Numbered from the stretch's first letter, positions 18,300 through 28,086 are shown. The stretch is DNA of 64,000 nucleotides from Rhizobium rosettiformans (GCF_016806065.1 NZ_CP032405.1:1392001-1456000), one strand, 5' to 3'. The notes: a model not told the origin generated them from the sequence alone. Translations and numbers: made by a program.

Positions 18300-19490
18300 T
18301 CAGTCTCCGTTCTCGGGACGATCCCAGCCGGGGGCGAGCCGGACATATTTGATCGCGCGTCGGTGATAGGTGTAGGCGATATGGAGCGATCCATCCTGAT
18401 CGGCCAGCAGCCAGGGATAGGACATTTCCTTGTTTCGTCCATCGGTGGAATCGTTGGACAGGCAGGTTCCCGGGCCATCCTCGATCTGGATCCGCTGCGG
18501 GAATGTCAAACCGCCATCGCTAGAGATGCAAACCGTCACAGGAGCTCGCGGCACTCCCCAGATAGGGGCGCAGCCCCCGGTCGGGTCCGCCTCCGGCCTG
18601 TCGTCTTCCTCACCGAGTTCGTCGTAGAGGGAGATGCGACGGTCCGGGGAGGCCGCGGCGTTAACGGGATTGCAGATGATTGCAACACGCCCGTCGTCCA
18701 AGGCGATGGCCGCGATGGAGGAATTGTTGTTGGGCAGATCGGTCGGTGCAGGCGCGCACCAGGTCCGTCCAGCATCATGGCTCTCCGTCCGGTAGACGAA
18801 ATCCGCTTGGCGACGTCGGAAAAATGCGGCCATCGTCGTGTCGCCCAAATCGACGGGAGACATGTGCACGCAGCCGATCGATTGGCTCAGTTCTTCGAGC
18901 CGCCAGGTCGCGCCGCCGTCTTCGCTGATGCCGACGGCGGCGGTGTCATGGCTGCCGTTCCACTTCTGGCCGGGGCGCGGGATGCATCGGAATATCGGCA
19001 GGAGCCAGGTCCCGTCGGTGCGGATCGCGACCGGGGCGCGCACGAAGCTGCCGCGGGGCAGGTCGAGATAGCGGCCTTCGGTCGCCATCAAGCGCGTTGG
19101 GTCCGCCGCGTCGACGCTGATTTCGGTCATGCGGATCCGGCACTCGTCCTGATTGCCAGAGGGTTGCGACGTGTGGAACAGACGCAGCCGCCCGTCGGGT
19201 GCCTGAAACAGCACCGGGTTCTGCTCGGAATGATCAGGATCGGAACTTAGCCGCTGCGGCGCGCCCCAGGCGTTTGCACCGGCTACGAGCACCGACGCGT
19301 AGATCGAAATGTCCGACTTTCCTTCGAGTGATCCGCCAAACCACGCGCAGATCAGACTTCCGTCTGCCTGTCTGTGCAGGAAGGATGCGTGGTTCTGCAC
19401 CATCGGCGACGGAAGATAGGCCTCGGTCCGATCGGAATCCGACGTGGTGAGTATGCCGGTCATCTGCCGGGCAATGTCATCAGGTGTCAT
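18300..19490 (-). CDS. BNR/Asp-box repeat protein, sialidase-like fold, cytoplasmic
   Basis: A 396-residue protein with three clear Asp boxes ([16 protein letters not shown] and SSDGGLTF), indicating a six-bladed beta-propeller of the BNR_2/sialidase-like superfamily. The stretch [17 protein letters not shown] near residue 48 is conserved in sugar-module members of this family. No signal peptide and no classical FRIP motif are present, so it is not a typical secreted sialidase. It leads the operon BNR-pdxA2-FeADH; an intracellular hydrolase or lyase acting on a glycoside or glyconate is possible, but the reaction is unknown. Start ATG 19490 has AGGAG 8 bases upstream. Confidence 0.78.
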   Translation of the reverse strand: MTPDDIARQMTGILTTSDSDRTEAYLPSPMVQNHASFLHRQADGSLICAWFGGSLEGKSDISIYASVLVAGANAWGAPQRLSSDPDHSEQNPVLFQAPDGRLRLFHTSQPSGNQDECRIRMTEISVDAADPTRLMATEGRYLDLPRGSFVRAPVAIRTDGTWLLPIFRCIPRPGQKWNGSHDTAAVGISEDGGATWRLEELSQSIGCVHMSPVDLGDTTMAAFFRRRQADFVYRTESHDAGRTWCAPAPTDLPNNNSSIAAIALDDGRVAIICNPVNAAASPDRRISLYDELGEEDDRPEADPTGGCAPIWGVPRAPVTVCISSDGGLTFPQRIQIEDGPGTCLSNDSTDGRNKEMSYPWLLADQDGSLHIAYTYHRRAIKYVRLAPGWDRPENGD

Positions 19491-19722
19491 GGAATGCTCC
19501 TCTTGCCCTCCGAAGTCCGCCATTTTTCCAAAGTTGTCAAGTTTGTTTATGTCGTAAGGCGTTGGAATTTTACTGAGTAAATCAATGAACTATATGAAAT
19601 CATTGTATTAAATTAACGTCTTTTGGCGTCAGAGATTTTACATTGGGAAATCATTTGACAAAGATGTCCGGAAGTTGGATGTTTTGGCCGTGCCGACGTG
19701 GAGGTCGGTTCGGGAGGATGGC

Positions 19723-20598
19723 ATGCATGCAATAGGGAAAGGCGAGCGGATTCCCGCCGCAGTGCTCTTTGCAGTCGGAGCGGCAGCACTGGCTGCATCC
19801 GATGCCGTCATCGTACGTGCTCTGGATGGTGCCGTGCATCCCTTCGTGATCGCCTTCTTCCGCGCCTTGTTCGGTGCCATCGTGCTCTTGCCCCTCGTTG
19901 TTCTGCGGCCAAAGGTGCTGCGATCCACGCATACGCTTGGTCAGCACGGCATCCGGGCGCTGTTCAAGCTTTTCGCAATGGTGGCCTTCTTTGCGGCCTT
20001 CAGCATGGGCCCGCTTGCTGACGTCACGGCCATCGCCTTCATGTCGCCAATCTTTGTCGTGCTTGGCGCCGCAGTTCTTCTCGGGGAACGGCCTGGCCTT
20101 TCGATGCTGTTTGCCGTCGTGGCTGGCTTTTGCGGTGCCATGGTCATTGTCGGGCCATCGCCTTCTGGCTTCACGCTCGCGATCGGGCTCGCTTTCGCGG
20201 GGGCGCTTCTGCAAGCCGCGATCCAGTTGATCCTGAAGTCGATGTCGCGCGGCGATGCGACCTCGACTCTGGTGGTCTGGAACCTCCTTTTGACCGTGCC
20301 GATCTCGTTGGTGCTCGCCGTGCCCTTCTTCGCCATGCCGGGAAACCGGGAGCTGGCGCTGCTCGCGGTTCAAGGGGTGGTCGGCACAAGCTGTATGGGG
20401 CTGATGACGCATGCCATGTCGCTTGCCCCTGCAAGCATCGTCGCTCCGGTCGATTTTCTGCGGTTGCCACTCGTGGCGGTCGGCGGTTTTGCCCTGTTCA
20501 ATGAAACCATCGCTCTGACGACAATGGTCGGCGCTGTTCTGATCTGCCTTGCAGCGCTTATCGCTGCGCGCTCGCGAGGCGTGAAAGCTTCAAACTGA
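19723..20598 (+). CDS. EamA/DMT-family permease
   Basis: A 291-residue protein with about ten hydrophobic helices in two EamA halves (FRALFGAIVLLPLVVLRP in half 1; LRLPLVAVGGFALFNETI in half 2). Drug/metabolite transporters usually export small metabolites. A GGGAGG sequence 6 bases before the ATG at 19723 supports this start over an in-frame TTG at 19675. It is separated by only 23 bp from the solute-binding protein gene of the Dpp-type importer and is divergently oriented from the BNR-pdxA2 operon; the 232-bp gap between them is AT-rich and holds both promoters. Confidence 0.88.
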   Translation: MHAIGKGERIPAAVLFAVGAAALAASDAVIVRALDGAVHPFVIAFFRALFGAIVLLPLVVLRPKVLRSTHTLGQHGIRALFKLFAMVAFFAAFSMGPLADVTAIAFMSPIFVVLGAAVLLGERPGLSMLFAVVAGFCGAMVIVGPSPSGFTLAIGLAFAGALLQAAIQLILKSMSRGDATSTLVVWNLLLTVPISLVLAVPFFAMPGNRELALLAVQGVVGTSCMGLMTHAMSLAPASIVAPVDFLRLPLVAVGGFALFNETIALTTMVGAVLICLAALIAARSRGVKASN

Positions 20599-20621
20599 AT
20601 TCATCTGGGAGGAGAATGGAA

Positions 20622-22121
20622 ATGAGAAAGACTGCATTGTTGTGTGCCCTTGCCATGGGCACGTCCCTGTCGCCGGCCTATGCCGGGTCCGGCCCGATTA
20701 AGGTCGTGCTCGCCGAAGAGGCCGATCTGCTCGAGCCCTGCATGGCGACGCGCTCGAATATCGGCCGCATCATCATGGAAAATGTCAGCGAAACGCTGAC
20801 CGAACTGGATGTTCGCGGCGGCACCGGCGTGCAGCCCCGCCTCGCTGAAAAGTGGGAGCAGAATGCCGACGGCAGCTGGCGCTTCCATCTGCGCCAGGGG
20901 GTCACCTTCTCCGATGGCAGCGCCTTCGATGCGAAGGACGTCAAGCACAGCTTCGACCGCATGATGAGCGACGCGATCACCTGCGAGTCGCGTCGTTACT
21001 TCGGCGGTATGACGGTCACGCCGACCGTCGTCGATGACTTCACTGTCGACTTTAAGGCCGAGCCGGTCCAGCCGATCCTGCCGCTGCTACTGTCGCTCGT
21101 CACGATCGTGCCCGAGGAGACGCCTCTCGAATTCGTTCGCGAGCCGGTTGGAACAGGCCCATACAAGCTCACCAACTGGACGCCGGGACAGCAGATCGTT
21201 TTGACGGGTCGCGACGACTATTGGGGTGGCAAGCCTGAGGTGACGGAAGCCACATATCTGTTCCGCGCAGATCCTGCGGTCCGCGCGGCCATGGTGCAGG
21301 CGGGCGAAGCGGATCTGTCGCCGTCGATCTCGCAGGTGGAGGCCACCAATCCGGCGACCGACTTCTCCTATCTCGACAGCGAAACCGTCTATCTGCGTAT
21401 CGACCACAATATTGAGCCGTTGAACGACGTTCGCGTGCGTCGGGCGCTCAACCTCGCTGTCGATCGCGAAGCCTTCCTCGGCACCCTTCTCCCGGACAGT
21501 GCGCTGCTTGCCACGGCCATCGTGCCACCACCGACACTCGGCTGGAATCCGGATATTAAGGTTCCGGCCTATGATCCTGAAGCGGCCAAGAAGCTGATCG
21601 AGGAGGCCAAGGCCGATGGCGTGAAGGTCGATACACCGATCACGATCATCGCCCGTTCCGCCAACTTCCCGAACGTCACCGAGATCATGGAGGCGATCCA
21701 GCAGCAGCTGCAGGAAGTCGGCTTCAACATCGAGTTGAAGTTCGTCGAAGTGGCCGAGCACGAGCAGTATTATTCGAAGCCCTTCGCTGAAGGTCGTGGC
21801 CCCCAGATCGTCGCTGCGATGCACGACAATTCCAAGGGTGATCCTTCCTTCTCAATGTTCTTCAAATATGCGACCGAAGGCACCCAGTCGGGCTTCTCCG
21901 ACCCCAAGGTGGACGACCTGATCACACGCGCTTCGGCTGCCGTCGGCGATGAACGTGCCAAGCTCTGGTCGGAACTGATCGCCTATCTGCATGACGAAGT
22001 CGTCGCAGATGTGCTTCTCTTCCACATGGTCGGCTTCTCGCGTGTTTCCGAGCGACTGGATTTCAAGCCGACAATGGCGACGAACTCCATGCTCCAGCTC
22101 TCCGAGATCAAGATCAAGTAG
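20622..22121 (+). CDS. Dpp/Opp-type ABC solute-binding protein
   Basis: A 499-residue extracytoplasmic binding protein (SBP_bac_5 family) with signal peptide LLCALAMGTSLSPAYA. Family marks include LAEKWEQNADGSWRFHLRQG and VTFSDGSAFDAKDVKHSFDR (residues about 85-115) and VRRALNLAVDREAFL around 275. The family binds peptides, but rhizobial members also carry oligosaccharides, opines and glycosides. Next to an aldolase rather than peptidases, a sugar-acid-like ligand is more probable than a peptide. I chose ATG 20622 because the GGAGGAG sequence is too close to the ATG at 20616; the latter would add two residues. Confidence 0.9.
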   Translation: MRKTALLCALAMGTSLSPAYAGSGPIKVVLAEEADLLEPCMATRSNIGRIIMENVSETLTELDVRGGTGVQPRLAEKWEQNADGSWRFHLRQGVTFSDGSAFDAKDVKHSFDRMMSDAITCESRRYFGGMTVTPTVVDDFTVDFKAEPVQPILPLLLSLVTIVPEETPLEFVREPVGTGPYKLTNWTPGQQIVLTGRDDYWGGKPEVTEATYLFRADPAVRAAMVQAGEADLSPSISQVEATNPATDFSYLDSETVYLRIDHNIEPLNDVRVRRALNLAVDREAFLGTLLPDSALLATAIVPPPTLGWNPDIKVPAYDPEAAKKLIEEAKADGVKVDTPITIIARSANFPNVTEIMEAIQQQLQEVGFNIELKFVEVAEHEQYYSKPFAEGRGPQIVAAMHDNSKGDPSFSMFFKYATEGTQSGFSDPKVDDLITRASAAVGDERAKLWSELIAYLHDEVVADVLLFHMVGFSRVSERLDFKPTMATNSMLQLSEIKIK

Positions 22122-22203
22122 TCGCCGGGCGGCACGCGCCGTCCATTTCAAGGCAAGTCATGCGGCGGGATGATCCCGCCGCACCGTTTTCTCCGAGGAC
22201 GCC

Positions 22204-23118
22204 ATGCTGAGCTTCATCCGAAAACGCGCCGTGGCCAGTCTGATCTCCCTGATCGGGCTCGTGGTCATGGTCTTCTTCCTCTCCCGCTTGACCGGTGATC
22301 CGGCCGCCCTGTTCCTGCCGGTCGAAGCATCGGAAGAGATGAAGAACCAGTTTCGGGAACTGCATGGTCTGAACGATCCACTGCTGGTGCAGTTCGGCCG
22401 TTACGTCGGCGATGTTTTGACCGGAGACCTCGGCGAATCCCTGCGCAAGGCTCGGCCAGCGCTTGATGTGGTGCTCGAGGCCTTTGTCTGGACGCTGTGG
22501 CTTGCGGTCATCACCATGACCCTGGTAACCGCTGCCGCCATCATTGTCGGCTCGCTTGCCGCCTTCCGGGCCGGTGGCTTCTTTGATCGCTTTTCGTCGA
22601 TCGTCTCGCTTGTCGGGGCCTCCGTCCCTGACTTCTGGCTGGCCATCGTCGCCATCGTCATTTTTGCCGTGAACCTCACCTGGCTGCCGACCTCTGGCAC
22701 CGGCACGATCTGGCACTGGATCCTGCCGATATCGGTGCTTTTCGTCCGTCCCTTTGGCATCATCGTGCAGGTGGTGCGCGGCTCGATGATCACGGCGCTT
22801 TCATCGGCCTATGTGAAGACCGCGCGTGCCAAGGGTGTGAAGTCCACGCCGATCATATTCATTCATGCGCTGCGCAACGCTATGCTGCCGGTCATTACCG
22901 TGATCGGCGACCAGGCCGCGAGCCTCTTGAACGGTGCCGTGATCATCGAGACCATTTTCGGCTTTCCGGGTGTCGGCAAGCTGATGATCGATTCCATCCT
23001 GCAGCGCGATTTCAACGTCGTGCTGGCCGCGATCCTGGTCACGGCACTCGCCATCTTTCTCATGAACCTGTTGATCGATCTCGCCTATGCGCTTCTCGAT
23101 CCTCGCATCCGGAATTGA
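22204..23118 (+). CDS. Dpp/Opp-type ABC permease, first subunit
   Basis: A 304-residue DppB-like permease with six helices. N-terminal LSFIRKRAVASLISLIGLVV, the ERG-like LNDPLLVQFGRYV segment and the EAA loop (SAYVKTARAKGVKSTPIIFI) are all present. It forms the inner-membrane channel with the next gene. The 82-bp spacing from the binding protein gene contains a small inverted repeat (CGGCGGGATGATCCCGCCG near 22159-22177) that may stabilise the upstream message so the binding protein is made in excess. Confidence 0.92.
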   Translation: MLSFIRKRAVASLISLIGLVVMVFFLSRLTGDPAALFLPVEASEEMKNQFRELHGLNDPLLVQFGRYVGDVLTGDLGESLRKARPALDVVLEAFVWTLWLAVITMTLVTAAAIIVGSLAAFRAGGFFDRFSSIVSLVGASVPDFWLAIVAIVIFAVNLTWLPTSGTGTIWHWILPISVLFVRPFGIIVQVVRGSMITALSSAYVKTARAKGVKSTPIIFIHALRNAMLPVITVIGDQAASLLNGAVIIETIFGFPGVGKLMIDSILQRDFNVVLAAILVTALAIFLMNLLIDLAYALLDPRIRN

Positions 23119-23128
23119 GGAGAGGTCC

Positions 23129-24046
23129 ATGTCCATCGACGCCACCGTCATCATCGATGAGCCCCCCTTCCTCAAGCGCATGTTTCGCATGCTGCTGGCC
23201 GACAAGTTCGCGCTTTGCGCCGCGATCTTTCTCCTCATCGTCCTGGCGATGGCCATCCTTGGCCCAAGCTGGCTTGGGGACCTGGCGACCAAGCAAAACC
23301 TGCGCGGCCGAAATGCAGCACCCTTCGATTTCGAGAGGGCCTGGGTCTGGTGGATGGGCGCGGACGCGCTCGGCCGGCCGCTTCTGGCTCGCATCATTGT
23401 CGCTACCCAGAACACCGTGATGGTCGCGGCCGGTGCCGTGCTGATTTCGGCTGTCATCGGAACGGTTCTCGGCCTGATCGCCGGCTTTTCTTCGCCACGG
23501 GTCAGCCAGATCATCATGCGGCTCGCCGACGTGATCATGTCCTTTCCGTCGCTGCTGATCGCGGTCATCGTGCTTTACATCCTCGGCTCCTCGATCTTCA
23601 ATCTGATGATGGTGCTCGCGATTACCCGCATCCCGGTCTATCTGCGCACCACGCGGGCCGAAGTGCTTGAGATCCGCGAACGAATGTTCGTCCAGGCGGC
23701 GCGCGTCATGGGCGCTTCCAGCAAACGCATTGTCTTCCGGCATATCTTGCCGGTCGTTCTGCCGACTCTCACCACACTCGCCACCCTCGACTTCGCTTAT
23801 GTCATGCTGGCGGAAAGCGCCTTGTCATTCCTTGGTATCGGCATCCAGCCGCCGGAGATCACCTGGGGCCTGATGATCAGCCAGGGGCGGCAATATCTGA
23901 CCAACGCCTGGTGGCTCTCCTTCTGGCCGGGGCTCGCGATCATCCTCACAACGATGTCGCTCAACCTTCTGTCCAACTGGCTGCGGATTGCGCTCGATCC
24001 GGTTCAACGCTGGCGTCTGGAAATGAAAGGGGCCAAGAATGGCTGA
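23129..24046 (+). CDS. Dpp/Opp-type ABC permease, second subunit
   Basis: A 305-residue DppC-like permease: N-terminal helix after KRMFRMLLADKFALCAAIFL, the OppC N-terminal extension, periplasmic WWMGADALGRPLLARII and the EAA loop RMFVQAARVMGASSKRIVFR. Six helices are expected. The ATG at 23129 is preceded by GAGGAGAGG; an upstream in-frame start at 23087 lies inside the previous gene. The stop overlaps the ATPase gene by 8 bp, indicating tight coupling. Confidence 0.92.
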   Translation: MSIDATVIIDEPPFLKRMFRMLLADKFALCAAIFLLIVLAMAILGPSWLGDLATKQNLRGRNAAPFDFERAWVWWMGADALGRPLLARIIVATQNTVMVAAGAVLISAVIGTVLGLIAGFSSPRVSQIIMRLADVIMSFPSLLIAVIVLYILGSSIFNLMMVLAITRIPVYLRTTRAEVLEIRERMFVQAARVMGASSKRIVFRHILPVVLPTLTTLATLDFAYVMLAESALSFLGIGIQPPEITWGLMISQGRQYLTNAWWLSFWPGLAIILTTMSLNLLSNWLRIALDPVQRWRLEMKGAKNG

Positions 24047-25658
24047 CCATCTTCTCGAAGTCCGCAATCTCTCCGTGGAGTTTCATACGGCGGTCGGCGT
24101 GGTGAAGGCCGTGCGCAACATGTCCTATCATCTCGATCGGGGCGAGACGCTGGCAATCCTCGGCGAAAGCGGCTCGGGCAAGTCTGTTTCGTCTTCGGCA
24201 ATCATGAACCTGATCGACATGCCGCCGGGACGCATCTCCTCGGGCGAGATCCTGCTCGATGGTGTCGACCTGCTGACAATGCCGCTGTCGAAGCGACGTG
24301 AAATCAACGGTCGCAAGATCGCGATGATCTTCCAGGATCCGCTCAGCCATCTCAATCCGGTTTACACCGTCGGCTGGCAGATCCGCGAGGCGCTGACCAC
24401 GCACGGCACGGACAGCACGAAAGCCCAGACCGAGGCCCTTCGCCTTCTCGGGCGTGTCGGCATTCCCGACCCCGAGAACGCCCTCGACAAGTATCCGCAC
24501 GAGTTCTCCGGCGGGCAGCGCCAGCGCGTGATGATCGCAATGGCGCTCGCCCTTCGCCCCGATCTCCTGATCGCAGATGAGCCGACGACCGCGCTCGATG
24601 TCACCGTGCAGGCCGAGGTGCTGGCGCTTCTCAAGGAGTTGCAGCGCGAAACCGGTATGGCCATTCTCATCATCACGCATGATCTGGGCGTCGTTGCCGA
24701 GATCGCCGACCGCGTCGTGGTGATGGAAAAGGGCGTTTTGGTCGAGGCCGGAAGCGTGCGCGAGGTCTACAAGAACCCGCAGCATCCCTATACGAAGAAG
24801 CTGATTGCAGCAGCCCCCGGCAAGGGCGAGATGCACGAGCCCCTGAAGGGAGCCGAACCCGTTTTGAGCGTGCGCGACATGCGCAAGAACTACGGCGCAT
24901 TCGCAGCCTTGAAGGGCGTTTCCTTCGACCTCCTGGCCGGCGAAACGCTTGCCGTCGTCGGCGAAAGCGGTTCGGGAAAGTCGACTCTCGCTCGCATCCT
25001 GTTGAGGCTCGACGAGCCGGATTCCGGGTCGGCGCGGTGGAAGGGCAGGGACCTTTTCCAGCTGTCTCCGGCCGAGCTCTTCAAGCTCCGCCGCGATCTG
25101 CAGATGGTCTTTCAGGATCCGACCCAGTCGCTCAATCCGCGCATGACCGTTTACCAGCTGATCTCGGAGGCCTGGGTCATCCATCCCGATATCCTGCCGA
25201 AGTCCAAATGGCGGGAGCGTGTCGCCGAACTGCTGACCCAGGTGGGCTTGGGGCCTGAGCATATGGGGCGCTATCCGCACCAGTTCTCCGGCGGCCAGCG
25301 ACAGCGCGTCGCGATTGCCCGAGCGCTCGCGTTGGAGCCGCAGCTCATCATCTGCGACGAAGCCGTTTCTGCGCTCGATGTTTCGGTACAGGCCCAGGTC
25401 ATCGCGCTGCTTGACAAGCTGCGCCGCGAAATGGGCATCGCCTTTATCTTCATCGCGCATGACCTGCCGGTGGTGCGCGATTTCGCCGACCATGTCATGG
25501 TCATGCAGAAGGGCGAGGTGATCGAACTCGGCACAGTGCGCGAGATCTTCGAGACGCCGAAGCAGGCATACACCCAGGCACTGCTCGCAGCAGGGCTCGA
25601 TCCCGACCCGGATGTGCAGGCGCAAAACCGCGCCGCTCGCCTGAGCCGTGCCTCCTGA
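24039..25658 (+). CDS. Fused Dpp/Opp-type ABC ATPase (two nucleotide-binding domains)
   Basis: A 539-residue protein with two complete ATPase domains, equivalent to DppD and DppF in one chain. Domain 1: Walker A GESGSGKSV, signature FSGGQRQRVMIAMAL, Walker B LLIADEPTTALD. Domain 2 (from about residue 270): GESGSGKST, FSGGQRQRVAIARAL, LIICDEAVSALD. In domain 2 the Walker B region reads CDEAVSALD with the catalytic Glu kept. Fused ATPases of this type are common in rhizobial sugar or glycoside importers. It completes a full importer with the preceding three genes. Confidence 0.95.
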   Translation: MADHLLEVRNLSVEFHTAVGVVKAVRNMSYHLDRGETLAILGESGSGKSVSSSAIMNLIDMPPGRISSGEILLDGVDLLTMPLSKRREINGRKIAMIFQDPLSHLNPVYTVGWQIREALTTHGTDSTKAQTEALRLLGRVGIPDPENALDKYPHEFSGGQRQRVMIAMALALRPDLLIADEPTTALDVTVQAEVLALLKELQRETGMAILIITHDLGVVAEIADRVVVMEKGVLVEAGSVREVYKNPQHPYTKKLIAAAPGKGEMHEPLKGAEPVLSVRDMRKNYGAFAALKGVSFDLLAGETLAVVGESGSGKSTLARILLRLDEPDSGSARWKGRDLFQLSPAELFKLRRDLQMVFQDPTQSLNPRMTVYQLISEAWVIHPDILPKSKWRERVAELLTQVGLGPEHMGRYPHQFSGGQRQRVAIARALALEPQLIICDEAVSALDVSVQAQVIALLDKLRREMGIAFIFIAHDLPVVRDFADHVMVMQKGEVIELGTVREIFETPKQAYTQALLAAGLDPDPDVQAQNRAARLSRAS

Positions 25659-25683
25659 ACCTTCTAATTACCGGAGAATACTG

Positions 25684-26577
25684 ATGTCGAAAAAGGCCTT
25701 CGTCGCGCTCGTCACCTGCTTCAACGAGGACGAGACGATCAATTACGAAGCCACCCGTGCGCAGGTGCGCCGTCAGGTGGCGGCCGGCAACAACATCATG
25801 TGCGCCGGCACCAATGGCGACTTTACCGCGCTCACCTTCGAGGAAAAGGTGAAGCTTGCGGAAGCCGTGGTCGATGAAGTCGGCGGCAAGGTCGACGTGA
25901 TCGTCAATGCCGGCATGCCGGCGACCTTCGAGACGATCAAGCTCGCGAAGGAGTTCGACCGGATTGGCGTGAGTGCGATTGCCGTCATCACCCCCTTCTT
26001 CATCGCCTGCACCCAGGATGGCCTTGTCAGGCACTTTTCGACGGTGGCCGATGCGGTGAAGACGCCGATCTATCTCTACGACATTCCGGCCCGCACCCAG
26101 AACCACATCGAGCCAGAAACGGCGCGCAAACTCGCTTCCCATGGCAATGTTGCGGGTATCAAGGATTCGGGCGGCGCCAAGGAGACGTTGGAAGCCTATC
26201 TTGCGGTGTCTCGCGACATGCCTGGCTTCGAGGTCTATTCCGGTCCTGATCATCTCGTGCTCTGGGCGTTGCAGAATGGCGCTGCCGGCTGCATTTCCGG
26301 GCTTGGCAATGCGCTTCCCGATGTGCTCGCAGGGATCCTGAACGGCTACAATGGCGGTGACATCGCAGAGGCCGAGCGTCAGCAGGCCATCTTCACGGCC
26401 TTCCGGACCGATCTCTACGCCCTTGGCTTTGCGCCTGCCATGGTCAAGCGTGCACTCTTCCTCCAGGACAATTCAGTCGGCGCCAGCCGGCAACCGGCAC
26501 TCTTGCCGGATCCCGAGCAGGACGCAAAGATCGCAGATATTCTTCGGCGATTTGGCCTCTCGGTCCAGTCGCACTAG
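25684..26577 (+). CDS. DapA/NanA-family class I aldolase or lyase
   Basis: A 297-residue TIM-barrel enzyme of the dihydrodipicolinate synthase/N-acetylneuraminate lyase superfamily. The Schiff-base lysine is K160 (VAGIKDSGG), the catalytic Tyr is Y132 (IYLYDIPARTQ) and the pyruvate-binding loop is AGTNGDF (residues 41-47), where most DapA proteins have GTTGE. It is the last gene of the EamA-SBP-permeases-ATPase operon, 25 bp after the ATPase. The enzyme probably cleaves a 2-keto acid derived from the imported compound to pyruvate and an aldehyde, or hydrates a keto-deoxy sugar acid; biosynthetic DapA is unlikely in this setting. Confidence 0.85.
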   Translation: MSKKAFVALVTCFNEDETINYEATRAQVRRQVAAGNNIMCAGTNGDFTALTFEEKVKLAEAVVDEVGGKVDVIVNAGMPATFETIKLAKEFDRIGVSAIAVITPFFIACTQDGLVRHFSTVADAVKTPIYLYDIPARTQNHIEPETARKLASHGNVAGIKDSGGAKETLEAYLAVSRDMPGFEVYSGPDHLVLWALQNGAAGCISGLGNALPDVLAGILNGYNGGDIAEAERQQAIFTAFRTDLYALGFAPAMVKRALFLQDNSVGASRQPALLPDPEQDAKIADILRRFGLSVQSH

Positions 26578-26640
26578 AGCGGAACGGACCCTTGGCGACT
26601 GCGACCTTCCTGGTATCCGCAGTCGCCAAGGCGTTGATTC

Positions 26641-28074
26641 TTAGGCTGCGCTAGGCCTGTGCACGGTCTTGATCTCGAGAAAATCTTCAAGCCCGAACAT
26701 GCCGCCTTCACGGCCATTGCCCGACTGCTTGTAGCCGCCGAACGGGCTGCCATAGCGGTGAGGCGCGCCATTGATATGCACCATGCCGGCGCGTAGACGC
26801 GCAGCAACACGCTCGGCGCGGTCGAGATCACCGGACTGGATATAGGCAGCCAGGCCGTAATTGGTGTCGTTGGCGATCTCGATCGCTTCCTCCTCGGTAT
26901 CGAAGGGAATGATCGCCAGCACCGGACCGAAGACTTCCTCGCGGGCGATGCGCATCTGGTTGTTGACGCCAGCAAAGATGGTCGGCTTGACGAAGTAGCC
27001 GGTCTCGAAACCTTCAGGCTTGCCCGGGCCGCCGACGATCAAATCTGCGCCTTCGGCAATGCCAGCCTCGATCAGGGTCTGGACGCGGCCATACTGGATG
27101 TCGCTGACCAGCGGGCCGATATGTTCGCCGGCTTCTTCGGGGTTGCCTACCTTGACCTCGCTTCCGACGCGCTGGGCGATCTCCACGGCCTGGTCGTAGA
27201 CGGATCGCTGGACCAGCAGACGCGTTGGAGCATCGCAGGACTGGCCGGAATTGTTGAAGCATTCGAGCACGCTGCCGGCAATACGCTCTTCAAGATCAGC
27301 ATCCTCGAAGACGATGTTGGGCGACTTGCCGCCGAGTTCGAGGGTAACGCGCTTGACGGTGTCAGCCGCATCCTTGCTGACGGCGGTGCCGGCGCGGGTC
27401 GAACCGGTAAACGACATCATGTCCACGTCCCTGTGCTTCGAGAGCGCTGCACCGACATTGATGCCATCGCCATTCACAAGGTTGAACGTCCCGGCCGGGA
27501 AGCCCGCCTCGTGAACCATCTCGGCATAGAGAAGGGCATTCAAAGGCGTAAATTCGGATGGTTTCAACACGCAGGTCGAGCCGGTCGCCAGTGCGGGAAT
27601 GACCTTGAGGGCTATCTGATTGATCGGCCAGTTCCAGGGGGTGATGAGGCCGCAGACGCCAATCGGTTCTCTGAGCACGATGTCGCCGTTCGGCAGCTCT
27701 TCGCGCAGCTTGACGCGCTTCAGCGCCTCGATGAAGCCCTCGAGATGGCCGACACCGACATGCGCCTGCTGATCGGTGCTCATGGTGATCGGGGCGCCGA
27801 GTTCGAGCGTGATGGTGCGTGCCATCTCGTCATAACGGCGGGTGTAGATCTCCAGGAGCTTTTCGAGGAGTGCGATACGTTCGTCGAGGCTCGTGCGGCT
27901 GTAGCTTGCAAATGCCGTCTTGGCAGCGGCAACCGCACGATCGATATCGGCTGTCGTGCCCATCGAGATCAGGGCGATCGGCTGTTCGGTCGCGGGATTG
28001 ATGACCTCAAGGTCGTGAGGCGCGATCGGGTCGATCCACTCGCCGTTGATGTAGAACTTGCGCTTGTCGAGCAT
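26641..28074 (-). CDS. NAD(P)-dependent aldehyde dehydrogenase
   Basis: A 477-residue aldehyde dehydrogenase with catalytic E246 (TLELGGKSPNIV) and C280 (FNNSGQSCDAPTR), cofactor region FTGSTRAGTAV and PWNWPINQI near 146-154. The NNSGQSC sequence is common in enzymes acting on small amino- or hydroxy-aldehydes. It is the last gene of a minus-strand run starting with the Pot-type importer and lies 12 bp after the metallo-hydrolase gene. A polyamine-derived or other amino-aldehyde substrate is an inference from that context. It converges with the DapA-like gene; the 63-bp gap between them contains the inverted pair TTGGCGACTGCG / CGCAGTCGCCAA, a likely shared terminator. Confidence 0.9.
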   Translation of the reverse strand: MLDKRKFYINGEWIDPIAPHDLEVINPATEQPIALISMGTTADIDRAVAAAKTAFASYSRTSLDERIALLEKLLEIYTRRYDEMARTITLELGAPITMSTDQQAHVGVGHLEGFIEALKRVKLREELPNGDIVLREPIGVCGLITPWNWPINQIALKVIPALATGSTCVLKPSEFTPLNALLYAEMVHEAGFPAGTFNLVNGDGINVGAALSKHRDVDMMSFTGSTRAGTAVSKDAADTVKRVTLELGGKSPNIVFEDADLEERIAGSVLECFNNSGQSCDAPTRLLVQRSVYDQAVEIAQRVGSEVKVGNPEEAGEHIGPLVSDIQYGRVQTLIEAGIAEGADLIVGGPGKPEGFETGYFVKPTIFAGVNNQMRIAREEVFGPVLAIIPFDTEEEAIEIANDTNYGLAAYIQSGDLDRAERVAARLRAGMVHINGAPHRYGSPFGGYKQSGNGREGGMFGLEDFLEIKTVHRPSAA

Positions 28075-28086
28075 GCTTGCCTCCCG

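Noticed and set aside
18300..19490. Secreted exo-alpha-sialidase
   Set aside because: Asp boxes are present, but there is no signal peptide and no FRIP motif, and no sialic acid catabolic genes (nanE, nanK, nagA, nagB) are adjacent, so only the fold is claimed.
23961..25625. 554-residue minus-strand open frame
   Set aside because: Antisense to the fused ATPase gene; two similar halves only reflect the two homologous ATPase domains on the other strand.
20622..26577. Peptide uptake linked to lysine biosynthesis (DapA)
   Set aside because: The DapA-like gene is in a catabolic transporter operon, lacks other dap genes and has an altered pyruvate loop; a biosynthetic role is unlikely.
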